Assembly: GCA_030608245.1 (NCBI GenBank)
Contig: JAUWEO010000105.1
Span: 1-6,492 of the forward strand
From: Candidatus Latescibacterota bacterium
GTDB taxonomy: Bacteria > Latescibacterota > MVCY01
Direction of reading: 5' to 3'
Length of the DNA: 6,492 bases
The number at the start of each line of letters is the position of its first letter. Positions within the stretch are counted from its first letter, which is position 1. Below the pieces are notes generated by a model. It was not told the DNA's origin. It ran no database searches and saw nothing but the letters and a program-made list of their open reading frames with translations. This document shows positions 1 to 6,134 of the stretch, in pieces. The position numbers and the translations under genes are program-made.

Positions 1-482
1 CTTATCTCCGGGTTATATCTTAATTGGAAAATAACTCCTAACTGCTTATCAGCTCTTCGAAAAGCATCAATCAGAATATCGCACTCTGGAATAGATAAAG
101 CCAGTGGTTTTTCTATCAGGAGATTTTTACCTGCTTCTGCAATAGCCACCCCCTGTTGGGTATGCACCTTGCTGGGAGCAGCAGAGATAACTGCCTGAAT
201 CTCCTCATTCCGGAGCATGGTTTCAAATCCCCTTTCCCCGGCATATATTTGTACCTTGCTCTTATCGAATCCGGGCAGAGCATCTTCCTTCAGGGCTGCC
301 TCTAATCGTTCTCTATTTCGGCCTGCTACCGCTACTATTTTTGCATTAGGCATCCCTGAGACTGTGGCCAAACTTTTCCACCCCACTGAACCGGACGCCC
401 CCAGAAGGGCGACTTTCACTTCCTGGGACGGCCCACCCCATCTGGCGAAAATCGTTGCATAGGGGCTCAATTCTCTGCTCAT
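1..482 (-). CDS. Gfo/Idh/MocA-family NAD(P)-dependent oxidoreductase, N-terminal part (3' end outside window)
   Basis: This is the first 160 codons of an oxidoreductase that continues past the left edge. The ATG at 482-480 has an AGAGGA ribosome site (491-496) 8 nt upstream. Residues 23-34 form the Rossmann-fold entry strand and glycine loop (KVALLGASGSVG). Residues 96-107 (QAVISAAPSKVH) match the family's strand before the substrate pocket, and EKPLALS at 124-130 is the hallmark EKP motif whose lysine usually takes part in catalysis. FQLRYNPE at 152-159 matches the segment that opens the C-terminal substrate domain. Family members oxidise or reduce sugars, amino-sugar uronates or inositols with NAD(P)H, in the cytoplasm. 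About 21 residues precede the first beta strand, longer than usual. The C-terminal catalytic half is missing, so the substrate cannot be named. It lies 160 bp after the MFS gene on the same strand and may be read from the same transcript. Family assignment is firm; exact reaction unknown. Confidence 0.93.
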   Translation of the reverse strand, partial: MSRELSPYATIFARWGGPSQEVKVALLGASGSVGWKSLATVSGMPNAKIVAVAGRNRERLEAALKEDALPGFDKSKVQIYAGERGFETMLRNEEIQAVISAAPSKVHTQQGVAIAEAGKNLLIEKPLALSIPECDILIDAFRRADKQLGVIFQLRYNPEI

Positions 483-642
483 TTCTTTTTTCCTCTGCGC
501 TTTCCCTGAAAATGTCTCTCTGGAATTGGAAGAAGGAATACCCTACGATTCAATGATAAGACTCAGTGTTTCAATACCTTCGCCTTTGTGATTGTTAATC
601 TTGTCAGAGGGAGTTTTAGGAGAGCGTAACCCCGGCAGTCAG
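483..642. other. Intergenic gap between MFS gene and oxidoreductase
   Basis: These 160 bases separate two minus-strand genes. The only element I can support is the AGAGGA ribosome site at 491-496 for the oxidoreductase. I saw no hairpin followed by a T-run on the minus strand, so no rho-independent terminator. There is also no near-consensus promoter; the best partial match, a TTGAAA box read on the minus strand near 566-571, lacks a good -10 box at proper spacing. Read-through from the mla-MFS unit into the oxidoreductase is therefore possible but not shown. Confidence 0.5.
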
Positions 643-1827
643 TTACTTATCTCGACAGAGCTTATGCTGCAGGATAAAAAATTCCAGAGCGATAGCTGCC
701 AAAATTGCAGCTCCGCAGAGTAGATAGGGTGCCCGCAGCCCGAGATATTTGGCAACAAGGCCTCCTGACATCGGGCCGGCTAAAAATCCCATACCCAAGA
801 TGGCCTCGTGAAAACCGCTCATCCGCCCTTTTTTCACCTCTTGGTGCAGACTGTAGAAGATACTGAGGGTATAGCTGGTGGCTAAATTAGCACCCACGAT
901 GAGAAAAGCAGCGCCGAAGAATATGGGAGAATCAGAGAAAAATATCAGCAGCATTGCCAGAACAGTTAATCCTTGAGTTGCCATTACAGGCTTAAGCCGA
1001 TATTGCCAACGGGTATTTTTGGCCAAAAGGAAGAAACCCCATCCTTGAGAGAAAGCCGGGACGGCCATAAGCAGCCCCAGGGTTCGGGTATCGATCCCGA
1101 GATGGACAGCAAGTTTAGGGAACAGATATCGTACTACTCCCAGGACGAAGAAACTGGCGAAATTCGCTATCCAGGCAATGGAAAGAAGGGTCCCTCTACT
1201 GTCTTTCTGGTTGGGGTTCCGAACGATTGTCCGTTTCTGTTCAAATCCGACCTTTTTCTCCGGAGAGAAACAAAGCAATGCCCCGGCAATACACAAGGAG
1301 AGCAAAACGGTCGCATAAAGGGGCAGACGATAGTCGACCTTGAACAGAAATCCTCCCGTCAAAGGACCGAGGAAAGCACCCACGCTCCAGGCTATGTTAA
1401 ATTTTCCCAAGGCCTTTGGTAGAGCTGAACCCATTGTGCTATCCGCGATCCAGGCCTCAAATGGGGGCCAGAATAGTGCCATACTCAGTCCGCCACTCAG
1501 CATATATAGCAAAATAACCTTTCCGACAGAGTCTGCGAAGCTGATAATTCCAATGAGTATCCCGAAAGACAAACACCCTAAGAAAATTATTCTCTTCCTG
1601 CCCAAGATGTCTGATAAATGTCCCAAGTAAATACTGCCAAGGATGTAGCAGAGAGCAGCGGTTGATCCCATTAGCCCCAGTTGAAAAACAGACGCCCCCA
1701 GTTTTATGGCAAAAAGGGGCAGGGCAAAGAAAGCGATGACGATGCAGACTTCCATCAAAAAGGCAAATAGGTAGAAAAAATTCTCGCTTTTCATCATCTC
1801 ACCCAGGGTGAATCTCTTTGTGGCCAA
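643..1827 (-). CDS. MFS transporter, 12-helix major facilitator
   Basis: A 394-residue inner-membrane secondary transporter of typical length for 12-helix MFS proteins. The cytoplasmic loop between helices 2 and 3 carries motif A (GHLSDILGRKR, residues 69-79). A WPPFEAWIAD segment (120-129) is followed by a motif-C-like glycine/proline helix (GAFLGPLTGG, 150-159), and the pattern recurs in the second half as GFLAGPMSGG (347-356), as expected from the internal duplication. A charged central loop lies near residues 188-212. Motif C is commonest in drug-type antiporters, but the substrate cannot be read from sequence. The open frame begins with TTG at 1827-1825, 15 nt after the mlaD stop, with no good ribosome site. 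ATG codons at residues 11 and 12 (1797-1792), preceded by GGTGAG, are a realistic alternative that would give about 383 residues. It is the last gene of the tightly packed mlaEFD group. Family certain; start and substrate uncertain. Confidence 0.92.
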   Translation of the reverse strand: MATKRFTLGEMMKSENFFYLFAFLMEVCIVIAFFALPLFAIKLGASVFQLGLMGSTAALCYILGSIYLGHLSDILGRKRIIFLGCLSFGILIGIISFADSVGKVILLYMLSGGLSMALFWPPFEAWIADSTMGSALPKALGKFNIAWSVGAFLGPLTGGFLFKVDYRLPLYATVLLSLCIAGALLCFSPEKKVGFEQKRTIVRNPNQKDSRGTLLSIAWIANFASFFVLGVVRYLFPKLAVHLGIDTRTLGLLMAVPAFSQGWGFFLLAKNTRWQYRLKPVMATQGLTVLAMLLIFFSDSPIFFGAAFLIVGANLATSYTLSIFYSLHQEVKKGRMSGFHEAILGMGFLAGPMSGGLVAKYLGLRAPYLLCGAAILAAIALEFFILQHKLCRDK

Positions 1828-1842
1828 ACAGCCTGGTTCAAA

Positions 1843-2730
1843 CTAAAACAATTTAAGACGAATATACTTGCGGGGATGTTTTTGGAAATCCTGAATCAGC
1901 TCTCGCAGCTCTTCCGTGAGGTTCTGGATGTTATAGTAAAGGCTGTCGTCTTTTGCCAATTTTCCCAGTGTTCCTTCTCCTCTCTCCACTTTTCCCAGTA
2001 TTAGCTTTAGAGAGGCCGAGGAGCGTTGCAATCTGGCGGTGATCTGCTTCAGATCCTGTGAGCTTTGCGCCAGAGCGGTAAGGGAACTATCCACCTTTGG
2101 GGAACTGACCAGTTGGTTGAGATTCTTTGAAAGAACCTCAAAGTTTTTAAGGGCGGTCTCCAATTGGCGGCCGCTGGTCAGGGTTGTTTTCTGCAATTGT
2201 TGCCCGGCCTGTTTTATGCTGGTAAAACTCTCGTTAATCTCCTCCGGATCAAGTTTGTTCAGGACAGAATTCAACTGTCCGAGCACCAATTGCAACTGTT
2301 GACTCACTGCTTGTGCCGCAGTCGCCAGCTCGGCCACCTCAGGCTCATATTCCCCTATAATTGTATCGCCCCCTTTTAAGTACTCTTCGCTTGTTCCCGG
2401 GCGAAACTCGATACATTTTCCCCCCATCATACTGGCAGTTTGTAATTTGGCACTTGAGTCCACAGGGAATTTGAACTTATGCTCAATCCTGACCGTCACT
2501 GCTACCTGGTTGTCTCTAAGACTTATCTCTTGTGCCTTGCCAATTTCCATCCCCAGCAAAGTGACGGGGTCACCCTTGCGCAATCCTCGGACGTTATTAA
2601 GCATTACTGTCAGGGTGTACCCCCGGCGGAGGAAACGGTAATTACCCAAAGCCATAATTCCCACCACCAGAAGAACGACGGAAACGAATATCATTAATCC
2701 TATTTTGGCCTCAGTTCCCCATTTTAGCAT
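1843..2730 (-). CDS. mlaD: MlaD-like MCE-domain lipid-binding subunit of an ABC lipid transporter
   Basis: This subunit binds lipid in the periplasm and docks on the MlaEF permease-ATPase; in known Mla systems MCE domains form hexameric rings with a central pore. A short cytoplasmic start (1-9) precedes one membrane helix (about 11-28), then the MCE domain (about 37-113) with NNVRGLRKGDPVTLLGMEIG at 45-64 and MMGGKCIEFRPG at 101-112. Residues about 135-285 are polar, Q/L/S-rich and predicted helical, ending in a GEGTLGKLAKDDSLYYN box (251-267) and a basic tail (HPRKYIRLKLF). At 295 residues it is much longer than E. coli MlaD (about 183), and the extra length is this C-terminal helical part. 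The ATG is certain: TGGAGG (2740-2745) sits 9 nt upstream, inside the end of mlaF, and the mlaF stop overlaps the start as TGATG. It has one MCE domain, unlike PqiB or LetB. Confidence 0.94.
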   Translation of the reverse strand: MLKWGTEAKIGLMIFVSVVLLVVGIMALGNYRFLRRGYTLTVMLNNVRGLRKGDPVTLLGMEIGKAQEISLRDNQVAVTVRIEHKFKFPVDSSAKLQTASMMGGKCIEFRPGTSEEYLKGGDTIIGEYEPEVAELATAAQAVSQQLQLVLGQLNSVLNKLDPEEINESFTSIKQAGQQLQKTTLTSGRQLETALKNFEVLSKNLNQLVSSPKVDSSLTALAQSSQDLKQITARLQRSSASLKLILGKVERGEGTLGKLAKDDSLYYNIQNLTEELRELIQDFQKHPRKYIRLKLF

Positions 2731-2745
2731 CAGAGAGTACCTCCA
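2728..2745 (-). promoter_or_regulatory. mlaF-mlaD translational coupling junction (TGATG overlap with internal Shine-Dalgarno)
   Basis: Read on the minus strand, the last codons of mlaF contain TGGAGG (2740-2745), and the mlaF stop TGA shares its A with the mlaD ATG (2732-2728, TGATG). The ribosome that ends MlaF is thus placed to restart on mlaD, which should keep ATPase and MCE subunit synthesis linked. The overlap is directly visible; the coupling is inferred. Confidence 0.85.
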
Positions 2746-3458
2746 CTTACAAAGTGTTTAATAATTTCGTCTTTGGTGGTTTTAATCTGCTCCGGATTGC
2801 CCACAAATCGGATTTTGCCGTCGTGAAGCATGGCTATTTTGTGTCCGATCTGGTACGCAACAGAAAGGTCATGAGTAACCACAATCGAGGTGGCAGAGAT
2901 CCTCTTCTGAAGATCAACTATTAAGGCAACGATGTTCTGGGCAGTTATGGGGTCAAGGCCGACGGTGGGTTCGTCGTAGAGAACAATCTCTGGCCCCATA
3001 GCTATAGCCCGGGCAATAGCCGTTCTCTTCTTCATGCCTCCGGAGAGTTCCGCTGGCATCAGTTGTTCAGTTCCCTCCAGTTCAACCATAGCCAAACAGT
3101 TGCGGATCTTCTCTGTCATCTTATCCTCAGGCAGACCCGAATATCTCCGCAGGGCCAATCCCACATTTTGCTCTACAGTAAGGGAGTCGAACAGGGCCGC
3201 CCCTTGAAAAACCATAGCCATTGTTTTTCTCATTTCTCGAAGTTTCTTGTACTTAGCCGTCACTATATTTACTCTGTTGATAAGTATTGATCCATTATCG
3301 GGCTTAAGCAGTCCAATGATGAGCTTCAAAAGGATGGTTTTGCCACAACCGCTGCGTCCGATCACCACCATCGTTTCGCCCTGTTGTACCTGCAGGTCCA
3401 GCCCGTTGAGCACAGATTTGCCCTCGAAGCTTTTTGAAAGGTCTTTAATCTCAATCAT
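2730..3458 (-). CDS. mlaF: MlaF-like ABC transporter ATPase subunit
   Basis: A 242-residue cytoplasmic ATPase that powers lipid movement through MlaE. All ABC motifs are intact: Walker A GRSGCGKT (34-41), Q-loop with Q85 in the family-typical MVFQGAALFDSLTVEQNV (82-99), signature LSGGM (138-142), Walker B IVLYDEP (158-164), D-loop GLD (167-169) and switch histidine H196 in VVTHD. The FQGAALFDSLTV segment and the signature LSGGMKKR separate the Mla/TGD3 ATPases from amino-acid importers. Length matches a single-domain ATPase, without the C-terminal extension some relatives have. It starts 9 nt after the mlaE stop and overlaps mlaD by one base. The ATG has no recognisable Shine-Dalgarno (upstream bases read AACTTACTACT), so translation may depend on ribosomes leaving mlaE. 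No in-frame alternative start suits the family better, since MIEIKDLSKSF is a standard beginning. Confidence 0.96.
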   Translation of the reverse strand: MIEIKDLSKSFEGKSVLNGLDLQVQQGETMVVIGRSGCGKTILLKLIIGLLKPDNGSILINRVNIVTAKYKKLREMRKTMAMVFQGAALFDSLTVEQNVGLALRRYSGLPEDKMTEKIRNCLAMVELEGTEQLMPAELSGGMKKRTAIARAIAMGPEIVLYDEPTVGLDPITAQNIVALIVDLQKRISATSIVVTHDLSVAYQIGHKIAMLHDGKIRFVGNPEQIKTTKDEIIKHFVSGGTL

Positions 3459-3467
3459 AGTAGTAAG

Positions 3468-4241
3468 TTAAATGATAATCGCCGCTATTATATAGTCCAG
3501 CACCAGAATAGAGAGGCAGCAGACAACCACTGCATTGGTAGTAGCCCGGCCAACACCCTCTGCCCCTCCGGTGGTATTGAATCCGTAAAAGGAAGGCACC
3601 AGGGTGATGGTAAGGCCGAAGAAAAAGGCCTTGATGAGTCCGCCTATTACATCCATAGGCAGGAAAAACATCTGCAGGCCCTTGAAGAACTCGTGGGAGC
3701 TGAGCCCTGCGCTGAGGACGGCCGTCAACCAAGCACCCGCAATAGCAATGGCATCGGCAAATATGACCAAAATAGGAAGCATTATCATTCCAGCAATAAC
3801 GCGAGGCACAACCAAATAAGAGAGAGCATCAAATGCCATCGATTCCAGGGCATCTATCTGCTCGGTGATCTTCATCGTGCCCAGTTGGGCTGCTATACTT
3901 GCTCCCACTCGCCCAGATAGGACAAGGGCAGTAGTCACCGGCCCTACCCCTAAAAAGATCATCTTACTCACCGCACTCCCAGTAAGGTAGAGTGGTGCTC
4001 GTCCCTGCAACTGGTAAGCAGTCTGAATGGAAGCCACCATTCCCACGAACACTGCGGTGAGAACCACAAGGGGAAGTGACTCCATTCCTATAGTTCTCAT
4101 CTGTCCGACAACCAAACGCCCATAGGTGGGAAAATCTGAAAAGGCACGGAAGACACGACTGAGCAATATCCCAAACTTGCCCAATTGGTCAAAAAACCGG
4201 ATGAGTCTTCCCCGTCCCAGTTGTGCAGTTAAGTGGTCCAT
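3468..4241 (-). CDS. mlaE: MlaE-like ABC lipid transporter permease
   Basis: The membrane permease of the MCE/Mla lipid transporter, 257 residues and full length for MlaE/TGD1. The diagnostic block SGRVGASIAAQLGTMKITEQ (109-128), continuing with IDALE, is nearly the textbook MlaE signature and forms the coupling region contacted by the ATPase. The N-terminus (about 1-45) is an amphipathic, basic interfacial stretch. Hydrophobic segments lie near 54-75, 90-110, 141-177, 197-217 and 236-257. The PSFYGFNTTGGAEGVGRATT block (216-235) before the last helix is also family-typical. The start is supported by AGGA (4247-4250) 5 nt upstream and a strong promoter about 30 nt further up. It is the first gene of mlaE-mlaF-mlaD-MFS. 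No STAS-domain MlaB, periplasmic MlaC or outer-membrane MlaA gene accompanies it here, so this is the minimal EFD arrangement. Confidence 0.96.
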   Translation of the reverse strand: MDHLTAQLGRGRLIRFFDQLGKFGILLSRVFRAFSDFPTYGRLVVGQMRTIGMESLPLVVLTAVFVGMVASIQTAYQLQGRAPLYLTGSAVSKMIFLGVGPVTTALVLSGRVGASIAAQLGTMKITEQIDALESMAFDALSYLVVPRVIAGMIMLPILVIFADAIAIAGAWLTAVLSAGLSSHEFFKGLQMFFLPMDVIGGLIKAFFFGLTITLVPSFYGFNTTGGAEGVGRATTNAVVVCCLSILVLDYIIAAIII

Positions 4242-4277
4242 AGATATCCTGTTGGTTGAATTCCCAGATGATAAGTA

Positions 4278-4306
4278 AATTTAGCACAAAACCGGACATT
4301 TGTCAA
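4278..4306 (-). promoter_or_regulatory. Sigma70-type promoter of the mlaEFD-MFS operon
   Basis: Read on the minus strand, a perfect -35 box TTGACA (4306-4301) is followed by a 17-bp spacer (4300-4284) and a -10 box TAAATT (4283-4278, four of six consensus bases). Transcription should start near 4271, leaving a leader of about 30 nt before the mlaE ATG at 4241, which holds the AGGA ribosome site. It indicates that the transporter operon is transcribed independently of the upstream aminotransferase. No obvious operator overlaps it. Confidence 0.75.
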
Positions 4307-4401
4307 ACTCTTCGTCAGGATAATCGCTATTTAGATGTTTCACAGTTTGTTGAGATTTGTGAGAATGAAATTCTTCCCTCTCTCTTCAGTTCGTTCAGGG
4401 C

Positions 4402-4539
4402 CTACCTTATTCCGTTTTGGTGATATCCGCCTTGGGAGACAACAGGGCGGATTACTGGCTGAGCAATGATCTGTCCCTTGGCCGAAGGAGACCAGCTTTG
4501 AACCTTGGCCCGAATTCTTCTCACTGTTTTCGGAAGCAT
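4402..4539 (-). CDS. Possible small ORF, 45 residues, unknown function
   Basis: A minus-strand ORF opens with ATG at 4539-4537, 9 nt after the aminotransferase TAG, and closes with TAG at 4404-4402. A G-rich ribosome site (AGGGGG, 4545-4550) lies 5 nt upstream and overlaps the aminotransferase stop codon. The product begins MLPKTVRRIRAKVQ and ends GGYHQNGIR. It is basic, contains one Trp, and has no membrane helix, signal peptide or metal-binding cysteine pairs. I do not recognise it. It could be a real small protein co-translated with the aminotransferase, the residual 5' end of a decayed gene, or chance. The only support is position and the ribosome site; there is no homology evidence. Confidence 0.3.
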   Translation of the reverse strand: MLPKTVRRIRAKVQSWSPSAKGQIIAQPVIRPVVSQGGYHQNGIR

Positions 4540-4548
4540 CTTTTCCCC

Positions 4549-5781
4549 CTACCGAAGCTCATTTATGTTGCTGATAATTTTGTGAATCGCTGTTATAATG
4601 TCATTCATGTCTTCCTCGGTTCCCAAAAGCAGATTATGGGTAAACCAAACCGCTTCTTCACAGATCTTTTCTGTCATCGGACAATGGGTTTGACTGTAAT
4701 CCACTGTCTTCCCATAGTAGGGGCAGGATAGGGGACAGAATTTGGGACCAGAGCCCCTTCGCTGGAACAGGGGATTTTTGTACAACGGATGGGGGTAACC
4801 TCCGCTACAAGGGATACCTTCAGCGTTCAATGCCTCGATAAACCGATTCCTCGGTGCACCCGGAAGTTGCTCTGCCAGATAACGAAAACAGTAGAGGTGG
4901 TACGACCTTCTGGGGACACGGGGGTCGTTTTTTAAGGGTTCAAGCCCTGGGAAGTCAGAGAGGGCCTGGTTTAATTTGCGGGCATTCTCCTGTCTGCGGG
5001 TCACCTGGTCGTCCAATCTGGTCAGTTGCGCTAACAAAATGGCCGCCTGGAACTCGGTCATCCGATAATTACCACCCAAGAGGTAATGTGCATACCAGGG
5101 TTTATCCTTTCCCCGTCCACAATTGGAGTAAGAACGGCAAGTATCCGCCAGCTCTTCAGAGTTGGTAAGGATTATTCCCCCCTCTCCAGCGGTGATATTT
5201 TTGCTCATCTGGAAGCTAAATCCGCCCAGATCTCCAATAGCGCCCACACCTCTGTCTCTCCACTTGCTGCCCCAGCCATGGGCGGCATCTTCAATGACGG
5301 TTAGGTGGTGCTGACGGGCAATGGCGGTGATTTCGTCCATATCCGCCGGCAACCCCGCAAAGTGAACCGGTACAATCGCCTTGGTCTTATCCGTAATGGT
5401 CTCTCTAATGTGTTGGGGATCGATGTTAAAAGTATCCGGCTGAATATCGGCAAAAACGGGGATGGCATTGACTTTCAGGACAGCAGTGGCGGTGGCGACG
5501 AATGTATAGGGCGGGACAATCACCTCGTCTCCTGCTCCCACTCCGGCAGCGATCAAGGCTATCTCCAGAGCCGCTGTCCCATTAGTCGTTGTGATTCCAT
5601 ATTTGGCATCTTGGTAGGCTGCGAATTTCTGCTCAAATTCCTTCACCTTCTCCCCGTGCCACCATTTTCCGCTCTCTAAGACCTCGTTTAAGGCCTCTTT
5701 TTCTCGCTGGTCGTGCACCGGCCAGGTCGGAAAGGCCTTCGTTCTGAGTTTTTTTCCTCCGTTGACAGCGAGCTTACTCAT
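4549..5781 (-). CDS. DegT/DnrJ/EryC1/StrS-family PLP-dependent aminotransferase
   Basis: A 410-residue cytoplasmic fold-type I aminotransferase of the sugar/cyclitol aminotransferase family, which transfers an amino group, usually from glutamate or glutamine, to a keto-sugar or keto-cyclitol. NGTAAL (67-72) contacts the PLP phosphate, and EDAAHGWGS (164-172) contains the aspartate D165 that pairs with the pyridine nitrogen. FSFQMSKNITAGEGG (188-202) carries the Schiff-base lysine K194, and GGNYRMTEFQAA (236-247) is the conserved partner-subunit loop. The C-terminal cysteines (C349, C353, C367, C374) lie in the region with the usual CP...C spacing; I do not infer a metal site. The ATG is well fixed by AGGAGG (5790-5795) 8 nt upstream. 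The presence of K194 argues for an active transaminase and not the dehydratase variant, where histidine replaces it. The exact substrate is open: amino-sugar, aminocyclitol (StsC-like) and AHBA-synthase-like relatives share these motifs. It is divergent from a ROK regulator that may control it. Confidence 0.93.
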   Translation of the reverse strand: MSKLAVNGGKKLRTKAFPTWPVHDQREKEALNEVLESGKWWHGEKVKEFEQKFAAYQDAKYGITTTNGTAALEIALIAAGVGAGDEVIVPPYTFVATATAVLKVNAIPVFADIQPDTFNIDPQHIRETITDKTKAIVPVHFAGLPADMDEITAIARQHHLTVIEDAAHGWGSKWRDRGVGAIGDLGGFSFQMSKNITAGEGGIILTNSEELADTCRSYSNCGRGKDKPWYAHYLLGGNYRMTEFQAAILLAQLTRLDDQVTRRQENARKLNQALSDFPGLEPLKNDPRVPRRSYHLYCFRYLAEQLPGAPRNRFIEALNAEGIPCSGGYPHPLYKNPLFQRRGSGPKFCPLSCPYYGKTVDYSQTHCPMTEKICEEAVWFTHNLLLGTEEDMNDIITAIHKIISNINELR

Positions 5782-5803
5782 ATCCTTTTCCTCCTCTTTT
5801 GTT

Positions 5804-5821
5804 CACAACCCGAAGGTTACA
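5804..5821 (-). promoter_or_regulatory. UUCG-loop hairpin in the aminotransferase leader
   Basis: In the minus-strand RNA the sequence AACC-UUCG-GGUU (5818-5807) forms a 4-bp stem capped by the very stable UUCG tetraloop, extendable by three G-U pairs. Its 3' side ends about 8 to 11 nt before the AGGAGG ribosome site. It is not followed by a U-run, so it is not a terminator. It may protect the leader or influence ribosome access; both are inference. Confidence 0.4.
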
Positions 5822-5902
5822 AGTGCTATTGTTGATTTGCTTAAGACCCCTAACTAAGAACAGACCACAAATCCGATGTGCTTCCTGCAAACTGGTGGAC
5901 AA

Positions 5903-5931
5903 AGTATAAGAGAAGGGAACAGTGGTGTCAA
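5903..5931 (-). promoter_or_regulatory. Sigma70-type promoter of the aminotransferase gene
   Basis: On the minus strand, perfect TTGACA (5931-5926), a 17-bp spacer (5925-5909) and TATACT (5908-5903, five of six consensus bases) make a near-ideal housekeeping promoter. The predicted start near 5896 gives a 5' leader of about 115 nt before the ATG at 5781. A T8 tract directly upstream of the -35 box could strengthen it. Such a strong core promoter divergent from a regulator gene is consistent with control by repression. Confidence 0.82.
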
Positions 5932-5990
5932 GCAAAAAAAAGGATTCATCAACAGAATGATTAGGGACCTTGAGTGTCAGGTTAATTATC

Positions 5991-6010
5991 TGAGGCCTCT
6001 TATAGCCTCA
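5991..6010. repeat. TGAGGC/GCCTCA inverted repeat, candidate operator
   Basis: Two perfect 6-bp arms (5991-5996 and 6005-6010) flank an 8-bp centre (CTCTTATA), giving a 20-bp dyad of a size suited to a dimeric repressor. It lies about 60 bp upstream of the aminotransferase -35 box and about 95 bp upstream of the ROK -35 box, so it overlaps neither. That position is not typical for direct steric repression. It may equally be chance, because 6-bp arms are short. Confidence 0.3.
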
Positions 6011-6105
6011 TAGTTTCACAATTGAGACGTCTTCAGAATTACCAGCTTATCTTATAGGGCCTTAACAGGAGGAGCCAGGATTTTTTCAGAAATAGGAAAT
6101 AAAAC

Positions 6106-6134
6106 TTGACAATGAAAGATTGAATGGGTATATT
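6106..6134 (+). promoter_or_regulatory. Sigma70-type promoter placing transcription start at the ROK start codon
   Basis: Perfect TTGACA (6106-6111), a 17-bp spacer (6112-6128) and TATATT (6129-6134, five of six consensus bases). Six bases (TTTGAT) separate the -10 box from the ATG at 6141, so the usual +1 position falls on the A of that ATG. The mRNA would then be leaderless, which fits the absence of a Shine-Dalgarno site before 6141. Confidence 0.8.

Larger units (their letters stand above)
4242..4548. other. Intergenic region between aminotransferase and mlaE
   Basis: These 307 bases lie between two minus-strand genes. They hold the mlaE promoter near the mlaE end and a possible 45-codon ORF adjoining the aminotransferase stop. 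A short direct repeat CCTTGGCC occurs at 4476-4483 and 4503-4510, inside the small ORF. I found no hairpin plus T-run that would end aminotransferase transcription; a weak CCGCC/GGCGG pairing with a 14-nt loop (4431-4454 area) is not followed by T residues. About 4307-4401 shows nothing I can assign. Confidence 0.5.

Noticed and set aside
217..462. 81-residue plus-strand ORF at the left end
   Set aside because: It is antisense to the oxidoreductase, whose Rossmann and EKP motifs are clear, and has no supporting ribosome site.
973..1422. 149-residue plus-strand ORF opposite the MFS gene
   Set aside because: It is antisense to a clear MFS transporter, very polar with no recognisable domain, and explained by the base bias of the opposite strand.
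3451..3732. 93-residue minus-strand ORF overlapping the end of mlaE and start of mlaF
   Set aside because: It lies in another frame over the strongly conserved mlaE C-terminus, is rich in Arg, Gly and Tyr in the way of a shadow frame, and has no independent ribosome site or family resemblance.
4429..4510. Candidate terminator hairpins after the aminotransferase gene
   Set aside because: The CCGCC/GGCGG pairing and the GGCC-containing repeats have large loops or are direct repeats, and none is followed by a T-run on the minus strand.
5957..6013. 18-codon plus-strand mini-ORF in the divergent region
   Set aside because: It ends well upstream of the ROK promoter -35 box, so it would not be on the ROK transcript; its only support is a weak AAGGA at suboptimal spacing.
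6067..6087. GGAGGAGCC-AGGATTTTTT stretch as a ribosome site or terminator
   Set aside because: No start codon opening a useful frame follows at proper distance, and no stable stem precedes the T-run; it also lies upstream of the predicted ROK transcription start.
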